From contig JAFYXN010000005.1 of NCBI GenBank assembly GCA_017546145.1, positions 1 through 64,000 on the forward strand: a stretch of DNA of 64,000 bases, written 5' to 3'. Source of the DNA: Clostridia bacterium. Its GTDB lineage: Bacteria; Bacillota; Clostridia; Monoglobales; Monoglobaceae. How positions within the stretch are numbered: position 1 is the stretch's first letter; each line of letters opens with the position of its first letter. This document shows positions 29,074 to 39,600 of the stretch, piece by piece. The notes under the pieces were generated by a model. That model did no database searches. It saw only the letters and a list, made by a program, of their open reading frames with translations, and was not told the DNA's origin. The translations under genes and the position numbers were made by a program.

Positions 29074-30042
29074 GTGAAAATAAAACAAAAAAAGGATAAT
29101 GCTCTACAGACAAAAACCACTAAAACTTCTTGGCGACAAAGTGAAGCAGTTAAATGCCTGAAAAAGAATAAAATGACATATATGTTTTTGCTTCCTGGAA
29201 TAATATTGACTTTAGTTTTTTGCTATATTCCAATGGCAGGACTTTACATAGCATTTGTTGATTACAATCCGTTTGAGGGTATTATGGGAAGTCCCTTTGT
29301 CGGCTTAACAAATATTAAGGAAATTTTCCAGATACCGGCAATGTATAAGGCGATATTCAATACCCTGAAGCTAAGTCTATTGAATTTGGCATTGGTGTTT
29401 CCGTTACCTTTGATTTTTGCATTGCTGCTGAACGAGATAAGGAATATAAGATTTAAGCGTTTTGTGCAGACAGTCAGCTATTTGCCGCACTTTATCTCCA
29501 CCATTGCAGTTGTGGGTATCGCTACTACACTTTACAGCAGCTCAGGTATAATCAATGATATTCGTGTTGCGATGTTTGGGGCTGAAACAGAACGAATTTT
29601 GTTTTTAAGCTTGCAGGATTTTTTTGTACCGAATATTTTGATACTGACATTATGGCAAAGCTTAGGCTGGAGCTCAATCCTTTATCTTTCAGCTCTTTCA
29701 GGCATAGATCCTGAACTTTACGAAGCAGCTATCATTGATGGTGCGGGGAAGTTTAAACAATGTTGGCACATAACCCTGCCATGCCTGAGTACTACAATAA
29801 TTATGTTGCTTGTGCTGCAGATTGGCGGCTTGTTTACATCAAACTTTGACTTGGTTTACGGTTTGCAGAATACTTTTATAGATTTTGAAGTAATTTCAAC
29901 TGTTGTGTACAAAGAAGGTATTGAAAACGGTAACTATCCTGTTTCTACAGCTTTTAGCTTTATAAGCGGACTTATGAGCCTTGTGCTTATATTGGGCAGC
30001 AATTACATCTCAAAGAAAATCAACGATGTGTCGCTTATATAG
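29074..30042 (+). CDS. ABC sugar transporter permease, LplB type
   Basis: The 322-residue protein starts at GTG after AAAGGAAG. A charged N tail is followed by a first membrane helix (MFLLPGIILTLVFCYIPM) and five more. The EAA loop reads YEAAIIDGAGKFKQCWHITLP. It is the first permease of an LplB-YtcP-LipO oligosaccharide importer, a Firmicutes type that uses a shared ATPase encoded elsewhere; none is encoded here. Confidence 0.92.
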   Translation: MKIKQKKDNALQTKTTKTSWRQSEAVKCLKKNKMTYMFLLPGIILTLVFCYIPMAGLYIAFVDYNPFEGIMGSPFVGLTNIKEIFQIPAMYKAIFNTLKLSLLNLALVFPLPLIFALLLNEIRNIRFKRFVQTVSYLPHFISTIAVVGIATTLYSSSGIINDIRVAMFGAETERILFLSLQDFFVPNILILTLWQSLGWSSILYLSALSGIDPELYEAAIIDGAGKFKQCWHITLPCLSTTIIMLLVLQIGGLFTSNFDLVYGLQNTFIDFEVISTVVYKEGIENGNYPVSTAFSFISGLMSLVLILGSNYISKKINDVSLI

Positions 30043-30054
30043 GGGGGATAAGGT

Positions 30055-30978
30055 ATGTTTGTTAATAAGATGAAAAATGAAGGTAAGAGCTATGCTGTTT
30101 TTAAAGTATTCAATGGACTTGTTATGCTGTTTATAATCCTTATTACGTTGGTTCCGTATTTGAACATTCTTGCAAAGTCATTAAACGAGGGAACAGACAC
30201 AATGCGTGGCGGGGTTGGTTTATGGCCCAGAGCGTTTACTTTTGAGAATTTCAGGGTTTTGCTTGCCGATGTTTCGATGTATAAGGCATTCTTTGTTACT
30301 GTCTGCAAGGTTCTGTGTCAGGTAGTAGGCGGCGTACTGGTTCAGTTTATGGCAGGATACGCGTTATCGCGAAGAAACCTTTGGGGAATGAAAATTGCGA
30401 ATTTATATTTTCTGATACCAATGTATGTTACGGGCGGCACCATTGCTAACTATATCTTGTTTTCCAGAATCGGATTGCTGGATAATTTCTGGGTATATAT
30501 ACTGCCGACGATGTGGAATTTTTATAATGTAATCATTATTCGTTCTTATATGCAGTCAAGCATTCCGGATGCAATAATAGAGGCGGCCCGCATAGACGGA
30601 GCGCAGGAGTGGACATTGTTTAGCCGGATAGTTTTGCCGTTGTGTAAGCCTATTTTAGCAACAATAGTGCTATGGATAGCAGTTAATTCGTGGAATGAAT
30701 GGACATCTACGCTTTACTACATACAAGATCCGGATTTACACACACTGCAGTATAAGCTGATGCAGACATTGAAACAGACCGAACGCATGAAGGCCCTGCT
30801 GATGGAGGCAATTAAGTCGGGAAAGAACGCAGAGGATATTGCAAGAAGTATGAAGGTAACGGGCGAAGCAGTACAGTCTGCTCAGGTTATTATAGTAACT
30901 ATACCAATTATTATAGTTTATCCTTTTATACAAAAGTATTTTGTAACAGGTGTTACACTGGGTGGCGTTAAGGGTTAA
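30055..30978 (+). CDS. ABC sugar transporter permease, YtcP type
   Basis: The 307-residue protein has six predicted membrane helices, the EAA loop IEAARIDGAQEWTLFSRIVLP and the typical C-terminal end IVYPFIQKYFVTGVTLGGVK. It pairs with the LplB-type permease 12 bp upstream. The region between helices 5 and 6 is the usual variable periplasm-facing loop. Together with the lipoprotein encoded next it forms an oligosaccharide importer. Confidence 0.92.
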   Translation: MFVNKMKNEGKSYAVFKVFNGLVMLFIILITLVPYLNILAKSLNEGTDTMRGGVGLWPRAFTFENFRVLLADVSMYKAFFVTVCKVLCQVVGGVLVQFMAGYALSRRNLWGMKIANLYFLIPMYVTGGTIANYILFSRIGLLDNFWVYILPTMWNFYNVIIIRSYMQSSIPDAIIEAARIDGAQEWTLFSRIVLPLCKPILATIVLWIAVNSWNEWTSTLYYIQDPDLHTLQYKLMQTLKQTERMKALLMEAIKSGKNAEDIARSMKVTGEAVQSAQVIIVTIPIIIVYPFIQKYFVTGVTLGGVKG

Positions 30979-31036
30979 ACAGTAATATTAATATGTACAA
31001 ATATTTATATTAAGATAAATATGAGGGGGAATAGTA

Positions 31037-32950
31037 ATGAAGGAACAAAGTAAAAAATTAAAGGTAGTTTCAGGATTATTATGTATGACACTGATGATTG
31101 GTGGACTTGCAGGTTGTAAAGACAATAAAAAAGCGGAGGCGGTTCTTCCCTGGGCAATTAATGAGATGGAGGTTGACACAATTGATGAATTGCCGGATTG
31201 GACGGGAACAGAACTTGACCTGTCAGTATGGTATTGCTATGGTGACCATAATGAAGCAATAGGAAAGCTGAAAAAGGACGATAAGTTTCAGGCAGAACTT
31301 AAAAGAGTATCAGGAATTAGTTTTAGCGAGAAAACCTCATATGATAATGGAGGCGGAAGCGCAGATTCAAAGATTGCAAAGATGGTATCCAGTAAAACAT
31401 GGCCACATGTAGCAGTCGGACTTGACCAGAGCATAATAAAGACTATGATTGAGAGCGATAAGATATATGCTTTGGATGAGTATATCGAAAAGTACATGCC
31501 AAACTATATGAAGTATATTAACTCAACTGAGCACACACGTGCTGCATATGATAAAAAAGGATATGATGGAAAGATATATACTTTGTGGAGATTGGGTAAT
31601 GAAATGCATAGATACACCGACCCTGAGTATAGCGATGAGAAGTACGCTGACATTATATACATTAATCCAAGCAGAGATAGCATTTGGATTAGAGATGATA
31701 TTTTGAAAAAAATCCATCCCGAAGCAAGAACTGTGGCAGAACTGCAGGATATATATATGAATAATGGTGAATTTAGTGATGCGGAGATTACAGATTTCAC
31801 TATTAAAAGCCGTGATGAGTTCCGCAAGCTTCTGGAGGATATATCTGCGCTTAACATAACCGAAAATGGACGCAAGGTATGGCCCACATATTCATATGAT
31901 GGTATGGATAACTGGAGTGTATTTGGACAAATGAAAGGACTTGCGGGTGATGCAGCATATACAGGAAACGATTATTTTGTATATTTTGATGCACAAGAAA
32001 AAAAGCTTATGAATCCGCTTAAACAGGATTGGTTTAAGGAACATGTAAAATTCTGGGCAGACCTTTACCGTGACGGACTTGTGCCTCAGGAAGCGTTTAT
32101 TGATACAAGAGCAGCATTTGAAGAGAAAATGAATAATGGCGAATATGCAATTATATATGGAGTAAATCTACCTCCTACAGATGAAACTCTTAAGGCAGCA
32201 GGCAAAAACTATTCTTACAGAAAGGTGTTTATCGATATACCGCTTGATACTACCCGTTTTCTCAGTGCAAGATCCGAGAATATTTTCGGAAGCCATTGTC
32301 TGACATTCTTTAAGGATGCATTGTCAGAATCACAGCTTGAACAAATTTTACGGACTATGGATTTCTTCTATACAGATGCAGGCATGAAATATTCTGCCTG
32401 GGGACCTGAAAAGAGTGGTCTTTATGAAACCGATGAAAATGGGAATATGAGATATACAGATAAAGAATTTGAAGCGGCTATGTTATTTAATGGCGACAAG
32501 GAAGTATTGGTAGATTATGGTTATGAGTCCTTCCCGCTTATTGAGAAATTTATTAATAGGGACTTTAACAAGTATGCACCGGAGCTTATGTATGCTGATT
32601 ATGATGTGAAACGAGTTGCAAATGACTATATAGACGAATTTTTGTTTAATTTTGTAGAGCCGGTACCGGATATGCCTATTGTAGACCTTAACTGGAACAT
32701 TTGGAATTTCACGGGCAATGTGGAAGGCGTAAAGAGTATGTGGAATGCACGCACTTCGGTGGAGGAAGCAATTACCAAGATATTGACAGCAAAGACCGAT
32801 GCCGAATTTGAACAATATTATCAGGACGCCATTGCTGTAGAGGAACGCTTGGGCTATGATGATGAGTGCTTTGAGGAAATGAATAAGTTCTATATTGAAA
32901 GAAACGGTAAGGAAGCAGTAGATGCAGTGAAGAATTGGACAGGCAAATAG
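31037..32950 (+). CDS. Extracellular solute-binding lipoprotein
   Basis: The 637-residue protein has a lipoprotein signal with lipobox GGLAGC (Cys near 27). The mature part is rich in Trp/Asp/Tyr, with LDLSVWYCYGDHNE and later WPTYSYDGMDN. It is longer than the usual 420-540 residues of family 1 binding proteins but typical for LipO/YtcQ partners of LplB-YtcP permeases, which take large oligosaccharides. It would be anchored outside the membrane and hand sugars to the two permeases encoded upstream. Confidence 0.9.
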   Translation: MKEQSKKLKVVSGLLCMTLMIGGLAGCKDNKKAEAVLPWAINEMEVDTIDELPDWTGTELDLSVWYCYGDHNEAIGKLKKDDKFQAELKRVSGISFSEKTSYDNGGGSADSKIAKMVSSKTWPHVAVGLDQSIIKTMIESDKIYALDEYIEKYMPNYMKYINSTEHTRAAYDKKGYDGKIYTLWRLGNEMHRYTDPEYSDEKYADIIYINPSRDSIWIRDDILKKIHPEARTVAELQDIYMNNGEFSDAEITDFTIKSRDEFRKLLEDISALNITENGRKVWPTYSYDGMDNWSVFGQMKGLAGDAAYTGNDYFVYFDAQEKKLMNPLKQDWFKEHVKFWADLYRDGLVPQEAFIDTRAAFEEKMNNGEYAIIYGVNLPPTDETLKAAGKNYSYRKVFIDIPLDTTRFLSARSENIFGSHCLTFFKDALSESQLEQILRTMDFFYTDAGMKYSAWGPEKSGLYETDENGNMRYTDKEFEAAMLFNGDKEVLVDYGYESFPLIEKFINRDFNKYAPELMYADYDVKRVANDYIDEFLFNFVEPVPDMPIVDLNWNIWNFTGNVEGVKSMWNARTSVEEAITKILTAKTDAEFEQYYQDAIAVEERLGYDDECFEEMNKFYIERNGKEAVDAVKNWTGK

Positions 32951-32985
32951 GAGTTATTATTCGATATAAGACCTACAGGGAAAAT

Positions 32986-33029
32986 ACAAAGCCTATCCCT
33001 TAAAGATTACGGCAAGGTGTAGGCTTTGT
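32986..33029 (+). terminator. Intergenic hairpin after the transporter genes
   Basis: The perfect 10-bp stem acaaagccta/taggctttgt (32986-32995 with 33020-33029) is followed by an A-rich rather than T-rich run. It may be a weak terminator, or an RNA stability element that sets the ratio of transporter to surface protein. Confidence 0.45.
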
Positions 33030-33064
33030 AAAAACAGGTCCTGTCATGAGGAAAGGGAAATCTA

Positions 33065-36000
33065 ATGAAGAAAAAGTTTGTTTCCATATTAATCGTGCTT
33101 ACTATGCTACTTAGTATGCAAAATACATTTGCCTATCTTGCGTATAATGTGGGTCCCATTACATATGAACTGGAGAATGAAAATATAGTAGATGTAGAAA
33201 AAGCCTCTGTAGAACAAGAAGGTATTAATGTTAATGCTGACGGAGCCGTTACATACGATTTTTATCTTCCTTTTAATGCGGTGTCGTTTGATGTAACGTA
33301 TACTTCGGCACAAGATTTTTCTCTCTCTTTTGTAACAGAAGAGAGGACTGTTACAGCTTCTCTCGTTGCCGGTGAAAACATAACTGAAAATGTTTCTTTG
33401 GCAATTACAGAAAGAAAGGGCGAGAGAATTGTTAGTTTTTCTGTGACGGGTGCATGTTCCATCAAAAAGATAATATTCAATAAGGAAAAGGTTGAGACTG
33501 CTAATGTTGAGCTATTTCTTTGTGACCTTACTGAAAAGGAAACGGCAATTCAAAGTGCAGTTCTTTTGGATACCAAAGCAAGTATGCTTATGGTAAACGG
33601 AGGCAGACGATATATAGACAACAATGACCCTCGGGAAATACCATATACTTTTGAGGGAAGGGTATATCTTCCTGCGCATACTTTAGCAAGAGCTTTTGGT
33701 ATGTATATAGAGGATATGCCACATAGGGATTATTTACTGATACGCAATGATAAAACTGAGTTTGTATTTTATAAGCAAATCGCATACAAGGAAATTTTTG
33801 GAAGTAGCAAGGCAGAGATAAATAATGTTGTTATATACAAAGATGGAGAAGCATATTTACCGCTTAGGTATTTTGCAGAGAGTATTGGTAAGACAGTTGG
33901 CTACAAAGATGGCATAATAGCAATAGATGATAAGTTTTCCGTCGCTGATATATTAAATAATGAAGATGTTTTTGAATATGTCAGAGGAGAGTTTGAAGCT
34001 TTTTACCCGGATAATAGTATGGGAAGAACCTATTATGTTTCACAAACAAGCGAAACGAAGGATACACCTGACGGAAGTGCAGAAAGACCGTTTAAAACCT
34101 TGGAAGAGGCAGCACAGGTTGCTGTGGCAGGGGATACTGTTATTGTTCATGAGGGTGTATACAGGGAAACCCTAATTCCTAAAAATAGCGGAACACCGAC
34201 CGCACCAATAGTATTCAAGGCGGCTGACGGAGAGGATGTAGTAATTTCTGCAGCTGATACAGTCAGCGGTTTTAAATTAGATTCAAAGGGTTATTACAAA
34301 GCACCCATATCCTGGAATTTGGGAGATGGAAGAAATCAGGTTTTTTATAATGGTAAGTCAATGGTAGAGGCACGGTATCCAAACGGTCCTGCGATTGAAA
34401 TGGGTGAAAATAATGAGCCGTTAAGCTCCCTTTGGCCTGTTCTTGGTGATATCGTTTCAAGCGATGAAGATAAATACTTATTGACAAGTGATACATTACT
34501 TTCACAGGAAGAGAATTATTGGAAAGGTGCAACTCTCGTGGCAATGCGGGGACAAGGCTGGTGCCTGTCAACAGCAAAGGTTCAGGAGTCAGGTAATGGA
34601 TACTTAAAGGTTGAAGATACTTCAAATTACTATTGGTATGACCAGCAGGTACGTCATTGGAAGTATGCATATCTGAGCGGACATATAAATGCCCTTGACA
34701 CATATGAGGAATGGATTATTGATGGCGGATACCTTTATTTCATTCCTCCGAAAAATGCAAATACTTCCGGTTTAGAGGTAGAAGTTAAGAGACGACAGCT
34801 TGTGGCAGACTTATCTCAGAATTCTTTTGTGAAGCTTGATGGCTTTAAAACAATCGGCGGAAGTATAAAAATGAATGACAGTGAAATGTGTACTCTCAGC
34901 AATATGGAAATGAAGTACCTTAATCACTTTGTAAAGAGTAAAGACCAACATTCAGGCTTCATTGACGATGCAAATGTTAGTGACCCCAAAGGTGCACCGT
35001 CGCGGGGTGAGGTAGGAATTTATATTGGTGGCAGAGATAATATCGTTATTAACAATACGATGGACAGTGCCGCAGGCGCAGCAATATATGGCGTTGGATG
35101 CTATACATACATTGAAAACAATCTGATCAAGGATTGCGGATATGCCGGAAGCTATGTTGCAGGATTGTATTTCAGCGGCGAGGCTTGGAAGCCGGCTACA
35201 TCCAAGAGAGGTGGACACTTCATTTATCATAATACTGTATACAATGCAGGACGCTCGGTTTTACAGCATACACGACCTGCAGGACAGGGATTGTGGCCTT
35301 ATCTTCCGGAGGAAATTGCCTATAATGATTTTCACGATGGTATGCTTGCGTCATTGGATACAGGTGTTACATATGAATATTATGTTTTGATGGGACACGA
35401 GAAGCTATTTACAAAAATGCATCATAATTTAGTATATGTTACTTCAGAACAATGGAATCCATACAGTATGGGAATTTATCATGACGGTGGGTCAGAAAAT
35501 ATTGATACATACTGCAATGTTGTGTTTAGCGAAAAACCAAACATTGGTTTTTCTGACGCATATATACACACAAGTAAAGCTGATGAAAGTGAGTCCTATT
35601 GTCCATGTTGGAATAATATTCAAATTATGGGCGGTGTTGAGGGCGGCAAAGACGGTCTTGTTGCTACAGATTTCCCCAATCAGAAACCATTTTATGCTGG
35701 CGCATTTGGTGATGAAGAATATTTGGTAAACTTTAATGCGATTTCAAAAGCTGAGGTTAATACAGATATTTATTATGCAAAAGATGCTGTGCTTTCAAGT
35801 GGAACTGCATTAAACGGATATGCGGCAGTGTTAGATGAGGTCGGTGAATACGTTAAGTTTGAGGATGTTAATTTCCATGATGGAAAGAATGAAATTTCTA
35901 TTGAATTCTATGGAGATAAGTATAACACAGGTGACAAAATAGAAATAATCATTGGTAATGACACCGCTACCCAAAAGGTGTATAGCGGGACGCTCATAGC

Positions 36001-36571
36001 GACTTCGCCTATGAAAGACGATGTGAATATATTCAGAATACAAATTGGAGTTATATCAGGTGAAAAGGATGTGCTTATAAAAACAACATCGCCAAAATCT
36101 GCACAAATCCTCAGTATGAAACCCGGAAGAAGCTATTTTGACTATGTTGATTTAGATTCTCAAAAGCTGTATGGCGGTTGGTATACATACTATGTTGGTG
36201 AAAACTTAGCCTCGCCGCCGGAAAGACGATATTTGGTTCCGGATGATGCGGCTAATCCTACTGTATTCAATACATACAATGGAACAACAATAGTTTACGA
36301 AGATGTTTTATTTGCAGTAAGTCCGACTACATTCGAAGCAAGTGTTTCAGCAGCGTCCGGTTATCATGGACAGACGATCGAGATAAGAATAGACGATTTG
36401 CAAAGCGAACCTGTGGTTGAGTTAACAACCGTCAATACCGGCAACTGGTATAATTTCGGTATACTAAATGCTGAAGTTCAAAAACAGATTTCTACCGGTA
36501 AGCACACGGTATATCTAAGCTTTAAGGGAAGCGGCTTGACAAGTGTTTATTGGTTTAAGTTCGGCAATTAA
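33065..36571 (+). CDS. Giant secreted right-handed beta-helix protein 1
   Basis: This 1168-residue protein has a signal peptide (KKKFVSILIVLTMLLSM). Residues about 170-300 are a copper-amine-oxidase-N-like module (LPAHTLARAFGMYIEDMP and YLPLRYFAESIGKTVGY). A DUF1565/parallel beta-helix begins near 320 with TYYVSQTSETKDTPDGSAER and PFKTLEEAAQVAVAGDTVIV. The helix contains GEVGIYIGGRDNIVINNTMD and KDQHSGFIDDANV. Two beta-sandwich modules like CBM6/35 close it (EVGEYVKFEDVNFHDGKNEI and HGQTIEIRIDDLQSEPVVEL). The fold is that of pectate lyases and many other polysaccharide lyases and hydrolases, but I cannot point to a known catalytic triad. It is paralogous to the next gene. Confidence 0.82.
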   Translation: MKKKFVSILIVLTMLLSMQNTFAYLAYNVGPITYELENENIVDVEKASVEQEGINVNADGAVTYDFYLPFNAVSFDVTYTSAQDFSLSFVTEERTVTASLVAGENITENVSLAITERKGERIVSFSVTGACSIKKIIFNKEKVETANVELFLCDLTEKETAIQSAVLLDTKASMLMVNGGRRYIDNNDPREIPYTFEGRVYLPAHTLARAFGMYIEDMPHRDYLLIRNDKTEFVFYKQIAYKEIFGSSKAEINNVVIYKDGEAYLPLRYFAESIGKTVGYKDGIIAIDDKFSVADILNNEDVFEYVRGEFEAFYPDNSMGRTYYVSQTSETKDTPDGSAERPFKTLEEAAQVAVAGDTVIVHEGVYRETLIPKNSGTPTAPIVFKAADGEDVVISAADTVSGFKLDSKGYYKAPISWNLGDGRNQVFYNGKSMVEARYPNGPAIEMGENNEPLSSLWPVLGDIVSSDEDKYLLTSDTLLSQEENYWKGATLVAMRGQGWCLSTAKVQESGNGYLKVEDTSNYYWYDQQVRHWKYAYLSGHINALDTYEEWIIDGGYLYFIPPKNANTSGLEVEVKRRQLVADLSQNSFVKLDGFKTIGGSIKMNDSEMCTLSNMEMKYLNHFVKSKDQHSGFIDDANVSDPKGAPSRGEVGIYIGGRDNIVINNTMDSAAGAAIYGVGCYTYIENNLIKDCGYAGSYVAGLYFSGEAWKPATSKRGGHFIYHNTVYNAGRSVLQHTRPAGQGLWPYLPEEIAYNDFHDGMLASLDTGVTYEYYVLMGHEKLFTKMHHNLVYVTSEQWNPYSMGIYHDGGSENIDTYCNVVFSEKPNIGFSDAYIHTSKADESESYCPCWNNIQIMGGVEGGKDGLVATDFPNQKPFYAGAFGDEEYLVNFNAISKAEVNTDIYYAKDAVLSSGTALNGYAAVLDEVGEYVKFEDVNFHDGKNEISIEFYGDKYNTGDKIEIIIGNDTATQKVYSGTLIATSPMKDDVNIFRIQIGVISGEKDVLIKTTSPKSAQILSMKPGRSYFDYVDLDSQKLYGGWYTYYVGENLASPPERRYLVPDDAANPTVFNTYNGTTIVYEDVLFAVSPTTFEASVSAASGYHGQTIEIRIDDLQSEPVVELTTVNTGNWYNFGILNAEVQKQISTGKHTVYLSFKGSGLTSVYWFKFGN

Positions 36572-36619
36572 AGCTGAAAGATACAGCCCGATATTAAATT
36601 CAACATAAGGAGGAAATAA

Positions 36620-39600
36620 ATGAAAAGACGAATTCTATGTTTAATGCTGGCCACAGCACTTCTTATTCCTGCATTATCTTCCGTGAATGCAGGAGCGGTG
36701 AAAGGAAATGTTTATTTCGTAGGCCCGAGAGAGTATACTCTAACCGAGAAATATCTTGATGATGTAAAGAATGCGAAGATGTCCGGCGAAAAAATTGAAC
36801 TTGAAGCAGGCGGTTCAGTGACATTTGGCTTTTATCTGCCATTCAATGCCGAAAGCTTGACACTTGAATTTTCGGGAACACCCGCACCTGTGTCTGTTTC
36901 GACTGGAACGGAAAAGTATGTTATTGACCCGGGCGAAAGCAAAGAGTACACATACTTGCTTGACACATATGAAAGAATTGGAGAGAAGATATATACGGTT
37001 TCATCAAATTTGCCGGTTAAATTGTCCAGACTGACATTTGATGTTGCGGCAGAACGAAGCACATATGCCAGTGCCGAAAAGGCACCTGCCATATCTGACG
37101 AAGAGTTTATGCTTCAGAATTCTTTCATAATTAAAACAGATTGCCCGATGATAATTGTAAACGGTGGAAGAAGATACATAAATCTTGATGATTATTCCGA
37201 GTTGCCCATATATGTAAATGGAAGTGTTTATATCCCTATACACACTTTAGCAAGAGCACTTGGTATTTATTATGAGGATCTGCCGGATAAAAAATATGTT
37301 CTTTTGAGAAACGATACAGATGAACTTGTATTTACAGAAAAGTTCTCATACAGCAATAACAATCTGAAACAAAAAACACCAATAAACAATGTTGTTCATT
37401 ATAGAAATGGCAGGACATATCTTCCGGTTCGGTATGTTTCGGAATTTTATGGTCGCAAAGTGGGATATAAGGATGGTATGATAGCCATTGATGATAACAA
37501 ATATTATGTTGCGGATATCCTGAACAGCAGCACCTCAGTACACAAACATGTTGAAAGTCTGTTTGCGGAGCTGATGCCAGATGCTGAAAGCGGTAAAACC
37601 TACTATGTTGCAAAAACAGCAAACGCAAGCGATGCCAATTCTGGAACATATGATGCACCTTTTAAGACCATTACAAAGGCAGGACAGGTTGCAAAGGCGG
37701 GCGATACAGTTATTGTCCGTGAAGGAGTGTATCGTGAAACTGTTACGGTAAAAAATAATGGCACGCCTACCTCTCCGATCACATTCAAAGCGGCAGAGGG
37801 TGAAAAAGTTGTTATTTCAGCAACTGAAGAAATAAAAGATTTTATGCCATATGGCGAGAATATGGCTGTTGCGGCAATTCCGTATGATATGGGCTTTGGA
37901 AAGAACCAGATATTTTTTGGTGAAAAAACAATTCCTGAAGCAAGATATCCCAATGGCCCCGGTATAGATATGGGCAAAAAAAATGAACCCTTATCTTCCA
38001 ACTGGCCGGTAACTGCACCTTTGATTACGGATAAGCAAAAAAATCTTACAGTTTATAATGAAGAATTGCTGAATCAACCTGAGGGAACATGGGATGGTGC
38101 GCGTTATATCACCGTCCGCGGCCTGGCATATGCAACAAGCTATGCGATTGTTGAACATTCAAAACCGGGTGAGCTTACTCTGACAGAACCAAGTGTTTAT
38201 TGGTGGGATACAGGAACCTCCAATGATGGAATACAGTGGGGTTATCTGTGCGGCAGCCGTGCGGCGTTGGATGAGCCGGGAGAATGGGTTATTGAAAATA
38301 AAACCTTATTTATAATGCCTCCGGAAGGTACAGCAATTGATGAACTGGTAGTTGAAGCGAAGGCTCGTCAGCTGGTGGTTGATATACCGGATAATAAGTG
38401 CGTAAGATTTGAAGGCTTTACCACAATTGGCGGAAGTATGCGGCTGAATAACAGTGAGCTTTGCGTGATTAAAGATTGCACTATCAAGTATAACAATCAC
38501 TATACCTACAGCAAGGACCAGCATTCAGGCTTTATTGATGATGCTAATGTTATGGACTCCAATGGTGCTCCCGCAAGAGGTGAGGTAGGACTGTATGTTG
38601 GAGGCAAAGATAACATTTTTGTTGGCAATACCTTTGATGAGGCAGCAGCTGCTGCGATTTACGGCGTGGGTCTTTATATTTATATAGAAAATAACCTTAT
38701 AAAAAACTGTGGTTATGCAGGAAGCTATGTTGCCGGTCTGAATTTTAACGGTGAAGCGTGGAAAGGCTCTGACTCTCCAAGAGGCGGAATGGTTATTGTT
38801 GGCAATACAGCGTACAATGCAGGCCGTTCACCACTCCAGACTACCCGCCCTGCGGCAAAAGGTGAATGGGCTATTATACCCTATGAGGTAGCATTTAATG
38901 ACTTCCACAACGGTATGCTGACCTCTCTTGACACCGGCGTTGTATATACATATTTTTCGGATCATGGTAACAACCGTAAGAAAACACAGATGCATCACAA
39001 TTTTGTTTACTATGACTTGGATGAGGGAAATCCTTTCTCATTTGGTATATACCACGACGGCGGAACACTTAATATTGATACCTATAACAATCTCGTATTT
39101 TGTACGGAACGCGGCGTAAGATTTACACACGAACCATATGTTTTCAATTATCCCGGAGCCGACAAAACAAATGCCAATAATGTTTGGAACAATTCTGCAA
39201 TAAAAAGAGCTGTTACGGGCGGCAGGGACGGTCTTGTGCCAAGTGACTATCCGGATGGAATGATGTTTGACGCAGGCTGCGTTATGGGCAGAGAACCATA
39301 TACCAAGAACTATGAAATGATTATCAACAACGACCCGAAACTGAATGTTGTAGACGGATATATAAGTGCCGAAAACGCCGAACCGGGTGCAGGAGCCGAG
39401 TACATCGGCAATGATGTCAGACTTGAAAAAGCAGGTGAATGGGTAAAATTCCCGGCTGTAGATTTTGGTGAGGGTAAAAACAGTATTACGCTTTACTATA
39501 AAGGAGACAGATACCTCGAAACTCCGGCATTGGAGATAGTTATAGACGATATAGACGGAGGCACGCCGCAAAAAAGTGGAGATGTGTACTTCTGGGGAGC

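Noticed and set aside
32986-33029. Riboswitch before the first beta-helix gene
   Set aside because: Only one simple stem is visible, with no recognisable aptamer. A weak terminator or stability hairpin is enough.
39038-39571. A 177-codon minus-strand frame in the second beta-helix gene
   Set aside because: The plus-strand domains run through it unbroken and there is no start signal. It is a compositional shadow.
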